DNA from: Streptomyces sp. TP-A0874
Lineage (GTDB): Bacteria > Actinomycetota > Actinomycetes > Streptomycetales > Streptomycetaceae
Direction: 5' to 3'
DNA length: 64,000 bases
Assembly (NCBI RefSeq): GCF_001748085.1
Contig: NZ_BBZK01000010.1
Span: 124,001-188,000, forward strand
In this document: positions 33,829 to 42,309 of the stretch, piece after piece
Layout: each line of letters starts with the position of its first letter
Position numbering within the stretch: position 1 is the first letter of the stretch
Position numbers and translations under genes: made by a program
The notes under the pieces: generated by a model
The model's database searches: none
The model's input: only the letters and a program-made list of their open reading frames with translations
Told to the model about the DNA's origin: nothing

Positions 33829-34890
33829 GTGAAGAAGACGGTGACCCGGCTCGCGGACGGCCGTGAGCTCCTCTACTACGACTCCCGCACCGACACCGTG
33901 CGGGACGCCGTGGACCGCCGCCCGTTGGATGCCGCCCGCACGGTCTCCGAGATCCGTCGTGATCCGCTGCTGGGGGACCATGTGGCCGTCGCCTCCCACC
34001 GCCAGGGGCGGACGTACCACCCGCCGGCCGACGCCTGCCCGCTCTGCCCCTCCCGGGAGGGCCGGCTCAGCGAGATCCCGGCGGACGACTACGAGGTCGT
34101 GGTCTTCGAGAACCGCTTCCCCTCGCTCGCCGGCGACACCGGGCGCTGCGAGGTGGTCTGCTTCACCGCCGACCACGAGGCGTCCTTCGCCGATCTCAGC
34201 GAGGAGCAGGCCGCGCTCGTCCTGGCGGCCTGGACCGACCGCACCGCGGAGCTCGCCCGGCTCCCGGCCGTGCGGCAGGTCTACTGCTTCGAGAACCGCG
34301 GCGCCGAGATCGGCGTGACCCTCGGCCACCCGCACGGCCAGATCTACGGCTACCCGTTCGTCACACCGCGCACCGAGGCGATGCTGCGCTCGCTCGCCGA
34401 GCACGCCGCCCGCACCGGTGGCAGGAACCTCTTCGACGAGGTCCTGGCCGAGGAGCGGTCCAAGGCCGACCGAGTCGTGCTGGAGGGCGAGCACTGGACG
34501 GCCTTCGTGCCGCGCGCCGCCCGCTGGCCCTACGAGGTGCACCTCTACCCCCACCGGCGGGTCCCCGACCTGCCGGCCCTGGGGGCGGAGGCGCGCGAGG
34601 AGTTCCCCCGGGTCTACCTGGAGCTGCTGAGGCGTTTCGACCGGATCTTCGACGCCGCCGGGTCGGCCACGCCGTATGTCTCCGGCTGGCACCAGGCGCC
34701 GTTCGGCGACTGGGCGGAGGGCGGCCCGGCGCGCGGTGACTTCGCCCTCCACCTCGAACTGTTCACCGTCCGGCGTACGGCGGGAAAACTGAAGTTCCTG
34801 GCGGGTTCGGAATCCGGTATGAGCGTGTGGATCAACGACGTACCGCCGGAGACGGCGGCCGAGCGACTGCGGGAGGTGGCGAGCCGGTGA
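33829..34890 (+). CDS. galT: galactose-1-phosphate uridylyltransferase
   Basis: 353 residues from GTG 33829. The active-site HPHGQ in LGHPHGQIYGYP places nucleophile His169, and CPLCPS (near 67) is a zinc-binding pair typical of class I GalT. YEVHLYPHRRVPDL is the second conserved His block. It swaps UMP between UDP-glucose and galactose-1-phosphate in the Leloir pathway. It is first in galTEK, directly downstream of the 10-bp repeats, and its stop overlaps galE (GTGA). Confidence 0.95.
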   Translation: MKKTVTRLADGRELLYYDSRTDTVRDAVDRRPLDAARTVSEIRRDPLLGDHVAVASHRQGRTYHPPADACPLCPSREGRLSEIPADDYEVVVFENRFPSLAGDTGRCEVVCFTADHEASFADLSEEQAALVLAAWTDRTAELARLPAVRQVYCFENRGAEIGVTLGHPHGQIYGYPFVTPRTEAMLRSLAEHAARTGGRNLFDEVLAEERSKADRVVLEGEHWTAFVPRAARWPYEVHLYPHRRVPDLPALGAEAREEFPRVYLELLRRFDRIFDAAGSATPYVSGWHQAPFGDWAEGGPARGDFALHLELFTVRRTAGKLKFLAGSESGMSVWINDVPPETAAERLREVASR

Positions 34891-35912
34891 CCCGAGGGGC
34901 CACGGCAGAGCCGAAGAAGTACCTGGTCACCGGTGGGGCCGGGTACGTGGGCGGGGTGGTGGCCCAACATCTGCTGGAGGCCGGCCACCGGGTGGTGGTG
35001 CTCGACGACCTGTCCACCGGCCACCTCGCCGGGGTCCCGGCCGGGGCCGAGTTCGTGGAGGGACGGGTGCAGGAGGCCGCCCGGCTGTTGGACGGAACCT
35101 TCGCGGGCGTGCTCCACTTCGCGGCCTCCTCCCAGGTCGGAGAGTCGGTCGAGGAACCGGGAAAGTACTGGCGGAACAACGCCGGCGGCACCCTGGACCT
35201 GCTGGAGGCGATGCGGGGAGCGGGCGTGCCGAGACTGGTGTTCTCCTCCACCGCCGCCACCTACGGCGAGCCGCGGAACGTGCCGATCAGCGAGACCGCC
35301 CCGACCGCCCCCACCAGTCCGTACGGAGCCTCCAAGCTCGCCGTCGACCACATGATCGGCGGAGTGTGCGCCGCCCACGGGCTGGCCGCGGTCTCACTGC
35401 GCTATTTCAACGTCGCCGGTGCCTACCGCCCGGTAGGCGGCCCGGACGGCCCGCTGCTGGGGGAGCGGCACGACCCCGAGTCGCACCTCATCCCCCTCGT
35501 CCTCCAGGTGGCCCTCGGTCGGCGGGAGGCCGTCTCGGTCTTCGGCGACGACTACCCCACGCCGGACGGCACCTGCGTCCGGGACTACATCCACGTCGCG
35601 GATCTGGCCGAGGCCCATCTGCTGGCCCTGGAAGCGACCAGTCCCGGCGAACACCTGGTGTGCAACCTCGGCAACGGCAGCGGCTTCTCGGTCCGCGAGG
35701 TGATCCGGACCGCCCGCGCGGTGACCGGTCACCCGATCCCGGAGAGGGCCGCTCCGCGCCGGGCGGGCGATCCGGCCGTGCTGGTCGCCTCCGCGGAGTT
35801 GGCCCGCCGGCGGCTGGGATGGCGGCCGAGCCGTACCGAACTGGCCGGTATCGTCGCCGACGCCTGGGAGTTCGCCCGGCGGCAGGACGGCTGGAAGGGA
35901 CCCGAGCGGTGA
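34887..35912 (+). CDS. galE: UDP-glucose 4-epimerase
   Basis: 341 residues from GTG 34887. The NAD Rossmann motif YLVTGGAGYVGG is at the N-terminus, the Ser of FSSTAATYGEP is present, and the catalytic Tyr-x3-Lys is in SPYGASKLAVDH. RYFNVAGAYRP and CVRDYIHVADLAEAH are classical GalE blocks. It interconverts UDP-galactose and UDP-glucose. Both ends overlap neighbours by GTGA, so galT, galE and galK are translationally coupled. Confidence 0.96.
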   Translation: MTRGATAEPKKYLVTGGAGYVGGVVAQHLLEAGHRVVVLDDLSTGHLAGVPAGAEFVEGRVQEAARLLDGTFAGVLHFAASSQVGESVEEPGKYWRNNAGGTLDLLEAMRGAGVPRLVFSSTAATYGEPRNVPISETAPTAPTSPYGASKLAVDHMIGGVCAAHGLAAVSLRYFNVAGAYRPVGGPDGPLLGERHDPESHLIPLVLQVALGRREAVSVFGDDYPTPDGTCVRDYIHVADLAEAHLLALEATSPGEHLVCNLGNGSGFSVREVIRTARAVTGHPIPERAAPRRAGDPAVLVASAELARRRLGWRPSRTELAGIVADAWEFARRQDGWKGPER

Positions 35913-37060
35913 CGGCCGAGCGGGTGTCCGCAGCCTTCCGGGAACTGTACGGGACCGCCCCCGAGGGGGTGTGGGCGGCACCCGGCCGGGTGAACCTGAT
36001 CGGGGAGCACACCGACTACAACGACGGCTTCGTGTTGCCGCTCGCCCTGCCGCAAACCGCTCGGGCGGCCGTCGCCCGGCGCGCCGACGGCCTGCTGCGG
36101 CTGCACTCCTCGGACGTGCCCGGCGGGCCGGTGGAGCTGAGCCTCGACCGGCTCGGGGGGCGGCCCGACCGGGGCTGGGCCGGCTACCCGGCCGGTGTCG
36201 TCTGGGCGCTGCGGGAAGCCGGCCATCCGGTCACCGGGGCTGATGTGCACATCGAGTCGACCGTGCCGACCGGGGCCGGGCTGTCCTCCTCGGCGGCGTT
36301 GGAGATCGCCACCGCCCTGGCCCTGAGCGACCTCTTCGGGCTCGGGCTGTCCCGGCTGGAGTTGGCCCGGCTGGGCCAGCGGGCCGAGAACACCTTCGTC
36401 GGGGTGCCCTGCGGGATCATGGACCAGACCGCCTCGGCCTGCTGCACCCGGGGCCACGTGCTGCACCTCGACACCCGGGAGCTGACCAGCCGCCAGGTGC
36501 CCTTCGACCTCGCCGCCGCCGGGATGCGGCTGCTGGTGATCGACACCCGGGTCCGGCACGCGCTCGCGGACGGGGCGTACGCGGCCCGGCGGGCGAGCTG
36601 CGAGGAGGGGGCGCGCGCCCTGGGCGTGCCCGCCCTCCGCGATGTCGACTCCGCTGAGCTGCGGTCCGCGCTGGGACGGCTGGCGGACGGGACGGTGCGG
36701 CGCCGGGTACGCCATGTGGTCACCGAGAACCAGCGTGTGGCGGAGACCGTCGCCCGTCTGGAGGCGGGTGCGATCCGGGCCATCGGCCCGCTGCTGAACG
36801 AGGGGCACGCCTCCTGCCGGGACGACTTCGAGGTGTCCTGTCCGGAGTTGGACCTGGCGGTGGGTGCGGCCGGCCGGGCCGGGGCGCTCGGCGCGCGGAT
36901 GACCGGTGCCGGCTTCGGCGGCTCGGCCGTCGCGCTGGTCGAGGAGGAAGACGCCGGGCGGGTGGCCGAGGCGGTTGCCGAGGCGTTCGCGACGGCCGGC
37001 CACCGCGAGCCGCGGGTCTTCTCGGCGGTCCCCTCGGCGGGGGCGCGGCGGCTGCTGTGA
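35909..37060 (+). CDS. galK: galactokinase
   Basis: 383 residues from GTG 35909. The galactokinase signature GRVNLIGEHTDYNDGFVLP is near residue 26. The GHMP ATP motif is VPTGAGLSSSAALE, the catalytic Asp region is CGIMDQTAS, and the C-terminal GAGFGGSAVALVE closes the active site. It phosphorylates galactose at C1, the first committed Leloir step. It is last in the operon; no clear terminator follows in the 458-bp gap. Confidence 0.96.
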   Translation: MTAERVSAAFRELYGTAPEGVWAAPGRVNLIGEHTDYNDGFVLPLALPQTARAAVARRADGLLRLHSSDVPGGPVELSLDRLGGRPDRGWAGYPAGVVWALREAGHPVTGADVHIESTVPTGAGLSSSAALEIATALALSDLFGLGLSRLELARLGQRAENTFVGVPCGIMDQTASACCTRGHVLHLDTRELTSRQVPFDLAAAGMRLLVIDTRVRHALADGAYAARRASCEEGARALGVPALRDVDSAELRSALGRLADGTVRRRVRHVVTENQRVAETVARLEAGAIRAIGPLLNEGHASCRDDFEVSCPELDLAVGAAGRAGALGARMTGAGFGGSAVALVEEEDAGRVAEAVAEAFATAGHREPRVFSAVPSAGARRLL

Positions 37061-37518
37061 GAGCCGTGAACCGCCGTCCTCTTTCGCCGAACCCCGTGCC
37101 CGCCGTCGCGGCGTCCCCTTAGGCTGTGGGTTTCCTCGGAAGGGACGCGCGCGGCCGGCGGTTGAGGCGGGCGGTGGAGCGGACCGTTTCCGGGGCCGAG
37201 TTCCGCGGCAGGGCATCGGGTGGGGACCTGGTGCCGGTCCGGGCAGGGTCCGCCCGTTGCGGCGGCCTCCGGCGTGGGTGATCGCAAGGCAGGTCGGAAG
37301 TCCTGGTTGGGGAGCCATCGGGGCTTTCGTCAGGGCGGCGAGCATCCGCGACGGGAGTCGCGAGGGGGCGGGCCCCGCCGGACGCGGCACAAGCCCGGCC
37401 GTGGCTGTGAAGTCGTCGGGGAGGGACCGGGCGAGCGGGGCGGACCGGGCAGGTCCGGGGGGCGCTGGAGCTTTCCCCGGGGCGCCCGGCCGTCGGCAGC
37501 CCGGCGAGTGGGGGCGCT
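37061..37518. other. 458-bp intergenic region between galK and a response regulator gene
   Basis: No coding frame is supported. A plus-strand frame at 37220-37522 is Arg/Gly-rich shadow sequence that happens to overlap the next start. The region should hold the end of the gal transcript and the promoter of the regulator gene. No palindromic operator or strong hairpin stands out. Confidence 0.45.
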
Positions 37519-38241
37519 GTGAGACGTATCCGGGTGCTGGTGGTCGACGACCACCGGGTCTTCGCCGAGTCGCTGGCGGCGGCGATGGGTACCGAGCCGG
37601 ACGTGGAGGTGGTGGCGACCACCGGCAGCGCCTCGGCGGCGCTGCGCTGCCTGGACCGCGCGCAGGTCGAGGGGCGCGGAGTCGACGTGGTGCTGGTCGA
37701 CGCGGATCTCGGAGTCCGCGCACCCGGCGGGCCGGGTGCGCGGATGACCTGGCCCGACGGCGCCGCGGACGGCGTCTCGCTCGTGGCCCAGGCCCTGGGA
37801 GGCCACCCCGGGGTGCGGCTGGTGATCCTCGCCGACCGGGACGACCCGCAGCGGGCCGCCGCCGCACTGCAGGCCGGGGCCCGGGGGTGGGTCGCCAAGG
37901 ACTCCTCGCTCTCCCGGCTGCTGGCGGTGGTCCGCGGCGTGCTGCGAGACGAGACCCATCTGCCGCCGGCGCTGCTGACCGGGGTGCTGGGAGAGCTCTC
38001 GACGGCCCGCAGGAGCCGGACCGAGAGCGAGCGGCTGGTCGAGTCGCTGACCCCCCGGGAGCTGGAGGTGCTGCGCTGTCTGGTGGCCGGGCTGGGGCGG
38101 AAGAGCGTCGCCGAGCGCCTCTTCCTCTCCCCGCACACCGTCCGCACACACACCCAGAACGTCCTGGGGAAGCTGGGCGTCCACTCGACCCTGGCGGCGG
38201 TGGCGGTGGCCCGCAGGGCCGGGGTCGAGCCGGCTGACTGA
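37519..38241 (+). CDS. NarL/LuxR-type response regulator
   Basis: 240 residues from GTG 37519. The receiver has VLVVDDHRVF, phosphoacceptor Asp61 in VVLVDADLG, an Ala in place of the switch Thr (LVILADRDD), and Lys in GWVAKDSS. A Gly/Pro-rich insertion of about 20 residues (GVRAPGGPGARMTWPDGAAD) sits after the Asp. The LuxR domain is complete (SLTPRELEVLRCLVAGLGRKSVAERLF and HTVRTHTQNVLGKLGVHS). No kinase gene is adjacent, so it is an orphan. It is convergent with tamR. Confidence 0.9.
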   Translation: MRRIRVLVVDDHRVFAESLAAAMGTEPDVEVVATTGSASAALRCLDRAQVEGRGVDVVLVDADLGVRAPGGPGARMTWPDGAADGVSLVAQALGGHPGVRLVILADRDDPQRAAAALQAGARGWVAKDSSLSRLLAVVRGVLRDETHLPPALLTGVLGELSTARRSRTESERLVESLTPRELEVLRCLVAGLGRKSVAERLFLSPHTVRTHTQNVLGKLGVHSTLAAVAVARRAGVEPAD

Positions 38242-38324
38242 GCCCGTGGCCGGGTCCCTCCCAGGAAGCGCGCGCGGCGCCCGGAGCGGGGCTGCGTCCC
38301 CGCGGGTCTCCCCGGTGGGCCGGC

Positions 38325-38822
38325 TCAGTTGGGTGTGTTGTCGAACGGGGCGGTGAGCCGGCGCAGCAGGCCCGCCAGCTCCCGGTGCTGGGGTGCCGTG
38401 AGTTCGGCGAGGATGGCGCGCTCCTGTTCCAGCAGTTCGGCGAGGGCCCGGTCGGCGCGCTCCCGTCCGCTGTCGGTGAGCCGTACCAGCACCCCGCGTC
38501 GGTCGTTCGGATCCGGCAACCGTTCGACGAGGTCCTTCTTGGTGAGCCGGTCGATGCGGTTGGTCATGGTGCCGGAGGTGACCAGGGTCTGGGTGAGCAG
38601 CTGACCCGGGGAGAGCTGGTAGGGCGGCCCGGCCCTACGCAGAGCGGTCAGTACGTCGAACTCCCAGGTCTCCAACCCGTGCTCGGAGAAGGCCAGCCGC
38701 CGCGCCCGGTCGAGGTGGCGGGCGAGCCGACTGACTCGGCTCAGCACTTCCAGCGGCTCGACATCGAGGTCCGGGCGTTCCCGGCGCCACGCTGCGACCA
38801 GTCGATCGACCTCGTCCTGCAT
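38325..38822 (-). CDS. tamR: MarR family regulator, TamR-like
   Basis: 165 residues of winged-helix MarR fold: an N-terminal dimer helix, LSPGQLLTQTLVTSGTMTNRIDRLTKKDLVERLPDPND as recognition helix and wing, then RLTDSGRERADRALAELL. It is divergent from the trans-aconitate methyltransferase gene with a perfect palindrome between them. In S. coelicolor, TamR represses tam and central-metabolism genes and is released by citrate, cis- and trans-aconitate. The symbol rests on this neighbourhood plus fold. ATG 38822 lies 35 bp from the palindrome. Confidence 0.87.
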   Translation of the reverse strand: MQDEVDRLVAAWRRERPDLDVEPLEVLSRVSRLARHLDRARRLAFSEHGLETWEFDVLTALRRAGPPYQLSPGQLLTQTLVTSGTMTNRIDRLTKKDLVERLPDPNDRRGVLVRLTDSGRERADRALAELLEQERAILAELTAPQHRELAGLLRRLTAPFDNTPN

Positions 38823-38856
38823 GGAACCAGTGTAATAGGTCTGTCGACGTGAAGTC

Positions 38857-38870
38857 TCTTGACATCAAGA
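38857..38870. promoter_or_regulatory. TamR operator palindrome
   Basis: TCTTGA-CA-TCAAGA is a perfect 14-bp palindrome in the 130-bp tamR/tam spacer, 35 bp from the tamR ATG and 83 bp from the tam start. Its placement fits a shared operator that represses both genes. This is the type of site described for TamR in Streptomyces, as far as I recall. Confidence 0.8.
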
Positions 38871-38952
38871 TGCATTCCGGGGGACGGTGTCGGCACAGCG
38901 ATTCCGCTTCTGGTGCACACCTGCCGCGCACCACCGTCCAAAGGGGTTCCAC

Positions 38953-39765
38953 GTGCAGACGCCGATCTGGGATCCGCAGCAGTACCTCCGCCACTCCCGC
39001 CATCGGACCCGGCCCTTCCACGACCTCCTCGCCCGGGTGCCCCGGCTGCCCTCCGAGGACCGGGCGCCGCGCATCGCCGACCTCGGCTGCGGGCCGGGCA
39101 ACGTCACCGTGCTGCTCGCCGACCGCTGGCCGACGGCCCGGATCACCGGATTCGACAACTCCGCGGAGATGCTGGAGCAGGCCGCCGAGTACGCGGGCGC
39201 CACCCCCGGGGGCGGCAGCATCGACTTCCGCTCTGCCGACCTCGCTGACTGGACCCCGCAGGAGCGTTACGACCTGATCGTCACCAGCGCCACCCTCCAG
39301 TGGGTGCCCGGGCACACCGCCTTCTTCCCCGCCTGGATCGACGCCCTGACGCCCGGCGGCACCTTCGCCCTGCAGGTGCCGAGCAACTTCTCCGCACCGA
39401 CCCATGTGCTGCTCGGTGAACTCTGGGACTCCCCCCGGTGGCGGGAACGGCTCCCGGACCGGCGGCGCCAGGTGGACGTCCCTGACTCGGCGGAGTACCT
39501 GGACCGACTCGCCGACCTGGGCTGTGAGACCGACGTCTGGGAGACCACCTACCTGCAGCTCCTCCAGGGAGAGGAACCCGTCTTCGACTGGGTCAAGGGC
39601 ACCGCCCTGCGGCCGGTGCTGACGGCGCTCGCCGACGACGAGAAGGCCCGGGAGGAGTTCCTGGCCGAGTACCGCGAGCGTCTACGCAAGGCGTATCCGG
39701 CCGGCCAGCACGGCACGGTCCTCCCCTTCCGGCGGATCTTCGCGGTCGGGCGGAGGTCGGCATGA
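38953..39765 (+). CDS. tam: trans-aconitate 2-methyltransferase
   Basis: 270 residues from GTG 38953, with AAAGGGG 6 nt upstream. The SAM-binding motif I is IADLGCGPGNVT, and WDPQQYLRHSRHRTRPFHDLL at the N-terminus is the Tam signature. VTSATLQWVPGH and TLTPGGTFALQVPSN-like blocks follow. It methylates trans-aconitate, an inhibitor of aconitase, and so protects the citric acid cycle. An upstream ATG at 38887 would add 22 residues unlike family members. The stop overlaps the VOC gene (ATGA). Confidence 0.93.
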   Translation: MQTPIWDPQQYLRHSRHRTRPFHDLLARVPRLPSEDRAPRIADLGCGPGNVTVLLADRWPTARITGFDNSAEMLEQAAEYAGATPGGGSIDFRSADLADWTPQERYDLIVTSATLQWVPGHTAFFPAWIDALTPGGTFALQVPSNFSAPTHVLLGELWDSPRWRERLPDRRRQVDVPDSAEYLDRLADLGCETDVWETTYLQLLQGEEPVFDWVKGTALRPVLTALADDEKAREEFLAEYRERLRKAYPAGQHGTVLPFRRIFAVGRRSA

Positions 39766-40127
39766 GCCTGCGAGCGGTCGACCACGTGCTCCTCGCCGCT
39801 CCGCCCGGCTGCGAGGAGGAGTTGCGGGCGTACTACGGAGGGGTGCTCGGCATGACGGAGATCCCGAAACCGCCGGTGCTCGCCGCCAGGGGCGGGTGCT
39901 GGTTCCAGGCGGGGGACGTCCAGTTGCACCTGGGGGTGGAGCACGGGTTCCGTCCGCCGAGGAAGGCGCACCCGGGGCTGCTGGTCACCGGTATCGAGGC
40001 CTTCGCCGCCCGACTGGAGGCGGCCGGGGCCCTGGTGGTCTGGGACGGCGATATGCCCGGTCACCGCCGCTTCTACTCGGAGGACCCGGTGGGCAACCGG
40101 CTGGAGTTCCTCGAGCCCACCGGCTGA
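39762..40127 (+). CDS. VOC family (glyoxalase-fold) protein
   Basis: 121 residues with two beta-alpha-beta3 modules: VDHVLLAAPPGCEEELRAYYGGVLGM, WFQAGDVQLHLGVE and FYSEDPVGNRLEFLEPTG. Metal ligands are His in VDHV, His in LHLGVE and Glu in RLEFLE. The reaction is unknown. It overlaps tam by ATGA, so it is co-translated and may share TamR control. A perfect 15-bp hairpin ends the unit. Confidence 0.88.
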   Translation: MSLRAVDHVLLAAPPGCEEELRAYYGGVLGMTEIPKPPVLAARGGCWFQAGDVQLHLGVEHGFRPPRKAHPGLLVTGIEAFAARLEAAGALVVWDGDMPGHRRFYSEDPVGNRLEFLEPTG

Positions 40128-40207
40128 GGACCCCGGCGACCCAGGCGTCCCCGCTCGCCGAGGGGCCCCGGCGGCGGAGCCGCCTCGGGGGAGCGGTGAC
40201 GAAAGCC

Positions 40208-40245
40208 GCCCCGGCCCCGGACTGCGCATGGTCCGGGGCCGGGGC
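40208..40245. terminator. bidirectional hairpin terminator
   Basis: GCCCCGGCCCCGGAC (40208-40222) and its perfect reverse complement (40231-40245) flank an 8-nt loop. It lies between the convergent VOC and TetR genes and can end both transcripts. Confidence 0.8.
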
Positions 40246-40273
40246 TCCCCGCCCGGTGACGTCACGGCCGGAG

Positions 40274-40969
40274 TCAGTTCTTGCGGTGACCGATCAGCCG
40301 CGGCTTCTGCTCCAGCCCGTCCAGGCCGTGCCAGGCGAGGTTCACCAGATGGGCGACGACCTCGGGCTTCTTGGGCTTCCGGGCGTCCAACCACCACTGC
40401 CCGGTCAGCGCGACCATTCCGACCAGCGCCTGTGCGTAGAGCGGGGCGAGCTTCGGATCGAAGCCGCGGGACTTGAACTCCAGGCCGAGGATGTCCTCGA
40501 CCTGGGTCGCGATGTCGTTGATCAGGGAGGCGAAGGAGCCCGTGGACTGGGCGACGGGGGAGTCCCGGACCAGGATCCGGAAACCGTCGGTGCAGTGGTC
40601 GATGTAGTCGAGCAGGGCGAACGCCGCCTGCTCGCACAACTCCCGTGGATGGCCGGCGGTCAGCGCCCCGGTCACCATGTCCAGCAGAGTGCGCATCTCC
40701 CGGTCGACCACGACCGCGTACAGCCCCTCCTTGCCGCCGAAGTGCTCGTACACCACCGGCTTGGAGACCCCGGCCTTGGCCGCTATCTCCTCCACCGAGG
40801 TGCCCTCGAAGCCCTTCTCCGCGAAGAGCGTGCGGCCGATGGTCAGCAGCTGCTCGCGCCGTTCCTTCCCGGTCATCCGGACCCGGCGGCTCCGTCTGCC
40901 TCCCGGGGTCGCCGTCTTCTTGCTCTTCTCGCCGTCGTTCTTTCCGTCGCTCGCCACGCGGTCAATCAT
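40274..40969 (-). CDS. TetR family regulator
   Basis: 231 residues. A Lys/Arg-rich N-tail precedes the helix-turn-helix RREQLLTIGRTLFAEKGFEGTSVEEIAAKAGVSKPVVYEHFGGKEGLYAVVV (about 35-85). The C-terminal ligand domain is long and helical. ATG 40969 overlaps the stop of the upstream desaturase gene (ATGA), so both are made from one transcript. This suggests it represses the desaturase promoter in response to acyl-CoA, as for other actinobacterial desaturase-linked TetR proteins. Confidence 0.9.
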   Translation of the reverse strand: MIDRVASDGKNDGEKSKKTATPGGRRSRRVRMTGKERREQLLTIGRTLFAEKGFEGTSVEEIAAKAGVSKPVVYEHFGGKEGLYAVVVDREMRTLLDMVTGALTAGHPRELCEQAAFALLDYIDHCTDGFRILVRDSPVAQSTGSFASLINDIATQVEDILGLEFKSRGFDPKLAPLYAQALVGMVALTGQWWLDARKPKKPEVVAHLVNLAWHGLDGLEQKPRLIGHRKN

Positions 40970-41961
40970 GCCGCCTTCGCGGGAGCCGGTTCACTCCCCT
41001 CCGACCTGCGGCGGGAGGCGATCCGGGCGGCGCTGGGCCAGCGCACGTCGTGGGCCCAACCGAGCAGTTCGAACCAGCGGATGATCCGGGCGCTGGAGTC
41101 GATCTGTCCGCGCATCACCCCGTGCCGGGCCGAGGTCGGGTCCGCGTGGTGCAGGTTGTGCCAGGACTCGCCGCAGGAGAGCACCGCCAGCCACCAGACG
41201 TTGCCGGAGCGGTCCCGGGACTTGAAGGGCCGCTTGCCGACGGCGTGGCAGATCGAGTTGATCGACCAGGTCACGTGGTGCAGCAGGGCCACCCGGACCA
41301 GTGAGCCCCAGAAGAAGGCGGAGAGCGCCCCCTGCCAGGACCAGGTCACCAGTCCGCCGACCAGGGGCGGGAGGAGCAGGGAGAGCGTCGTCCAGACCAG
41401 GAAGGTGCGGGAGACCAGCCGGAGCGCCGGGTCCTTGATCAGGTCGGGGGCGTACTTCTGCTGCGGAGTCTGCTCTTCGTCGAACATCCATGCGATATGG
41501 GCCCACCACAGGCCCTTCAGCAGCGCCGGGACCGTCTCGCCGAACCGCCAGGGGGAGTGCGGGTCGCCCTCGGCGTCGGAGAACTTGTGGTGCTTGCGGT
41601 GGTCGGCCACCCAGCGCACCAGCGGGCCCTCGACGGCCATCGACCCCGCGATGGCCAGGGCGATCCGCAGCGGTCGCCTGGCCTTGAAGGAGCCGTGGGT
41701 GAAGTGGCGGTGGAAGCCGATCGTGATGCCGTGGCACCCCAGGAAGTACATGAAGACCATCAGGCCCAGATCCAGCCAGCTCACCCCCCACCCCCAGGCC
41801 AGCGGGATCGCCGCGACCAGCGCGACGAACGGCACTGTGATGAACAGCAGGAGGGCGATCTGCTCGATGGACCTCTTGTTGTCGCCGCCGAGGGTGGCGG
41901 AGGGCGGTGGTGCTTCGGAAGGCCGGGTCGGGCCCTCGAGTACATCGGGGCTTGGGGTCAT
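40966..41961 (-). CDS. acyl-CoA (delta-9 type) fatty acid desaturase
   Basis: 331 residues with four membrane helices and the three His boxes of the membrane desaturases: HRHFTH, HRKHH in VADHRKHHKFSD, and HNLHH in ESWHNLHHADP. The eight His ligate a di-iron centre that inserts a double bond into acyl-CoA with O2. WGWGVSWLDLGLMVFMYFLGCHGITIGFHRHF is the typical first box context. It is translated just before the coupled TetR gene and diverges from ppc, with a palindrome at its promoter. Confidence 0.94.
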   Translation of the reverse strand: MTPSPDVLEGPTRPSEAPPPSATLGGDNKRSIEQIALLLFITVPFVALVAAIPLAWGWGVSWLDLGLMVFMYFLGCHGITIGFHRHFTHGSFKARRPLRIALAIAGSMAVEGPLVRWVADHRKHHKFSDAEGDPHSPWRFGETVPALLKGLWWAHIAWMFDEEQTPQQKYAPDLIKDPALRLVSRTFLVWTTLSLLLPPLVGGLVTWSWQGALSAFFWGSLVRVALLHHVTWSINSICHAVGKRPFKSRDRSGNVWWLAVLSCGESWHNLHHADPTSARHGVMRGQIDSSARIIRWFELLGWAHDVRWPSAARIASRRRSEGSEPAPAKAA

Positions 41962-42012
41962 AGAAGGTCCCTCATTGTGCTGGGGTTCATGGTCCGTGGA
42001 GCCGCTCTGGTT

Positions 42013-42035
42013 GGTTACGCCTCCGTAACCTACGG
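42013..42035. promoter_or_regulatory. overlapping palindromes at the desaturase promoter
   Basis: GGTTAC-GCCTCC-GTAACC (42013-42030) and CCGTA-ACC-TACGG (42023-42035) overlap. On the minus strand this stretch reads TAGGTTACGG, where TAGGTT fits a -10 element about 65 bp before the desaturase ATG. It is the likely operator of the co-transcribed TetR protein. The rest of the 348-bp desaturase/ppc spacer shows only an AAGGAG ribosome-binding site before ppc. Confidence 0.6.
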
Positions 42036-42309
42036 CATCGTAAGTATGGGCAGGGCGCGGTGCACGGTCAACAGGGCTGTGGACAACGGGTGCTTTCCGC
42101 CGGCGGTGGGCTGTTCAGGTGCCTGCCCGGTGGCGTCCGGAGTGTCGTCCCCCCCGCGGTCGACCGGACCACGGCCGGCCGCACCCGCCCGGCCGTGCCG
42201 CCGACCGGAACCGACGGGGCGTCAGGGAAGTCGCCCCTTATCCTGGTGACCGCCGGACAGCGCGGTCCGCACCCGCCCGAATGTGCTATCCACGCAAGGA
42301 GCCGCACCT

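Noticed and set aside
37220..37522. 100-codon frame that overlaps the response regulator start by 4 bp
   Set aside because: The overlap looks like coupling, but the product is Arg/Gly-rich nonsense without a ribosome-binding site, and it is set in a non-coding region.
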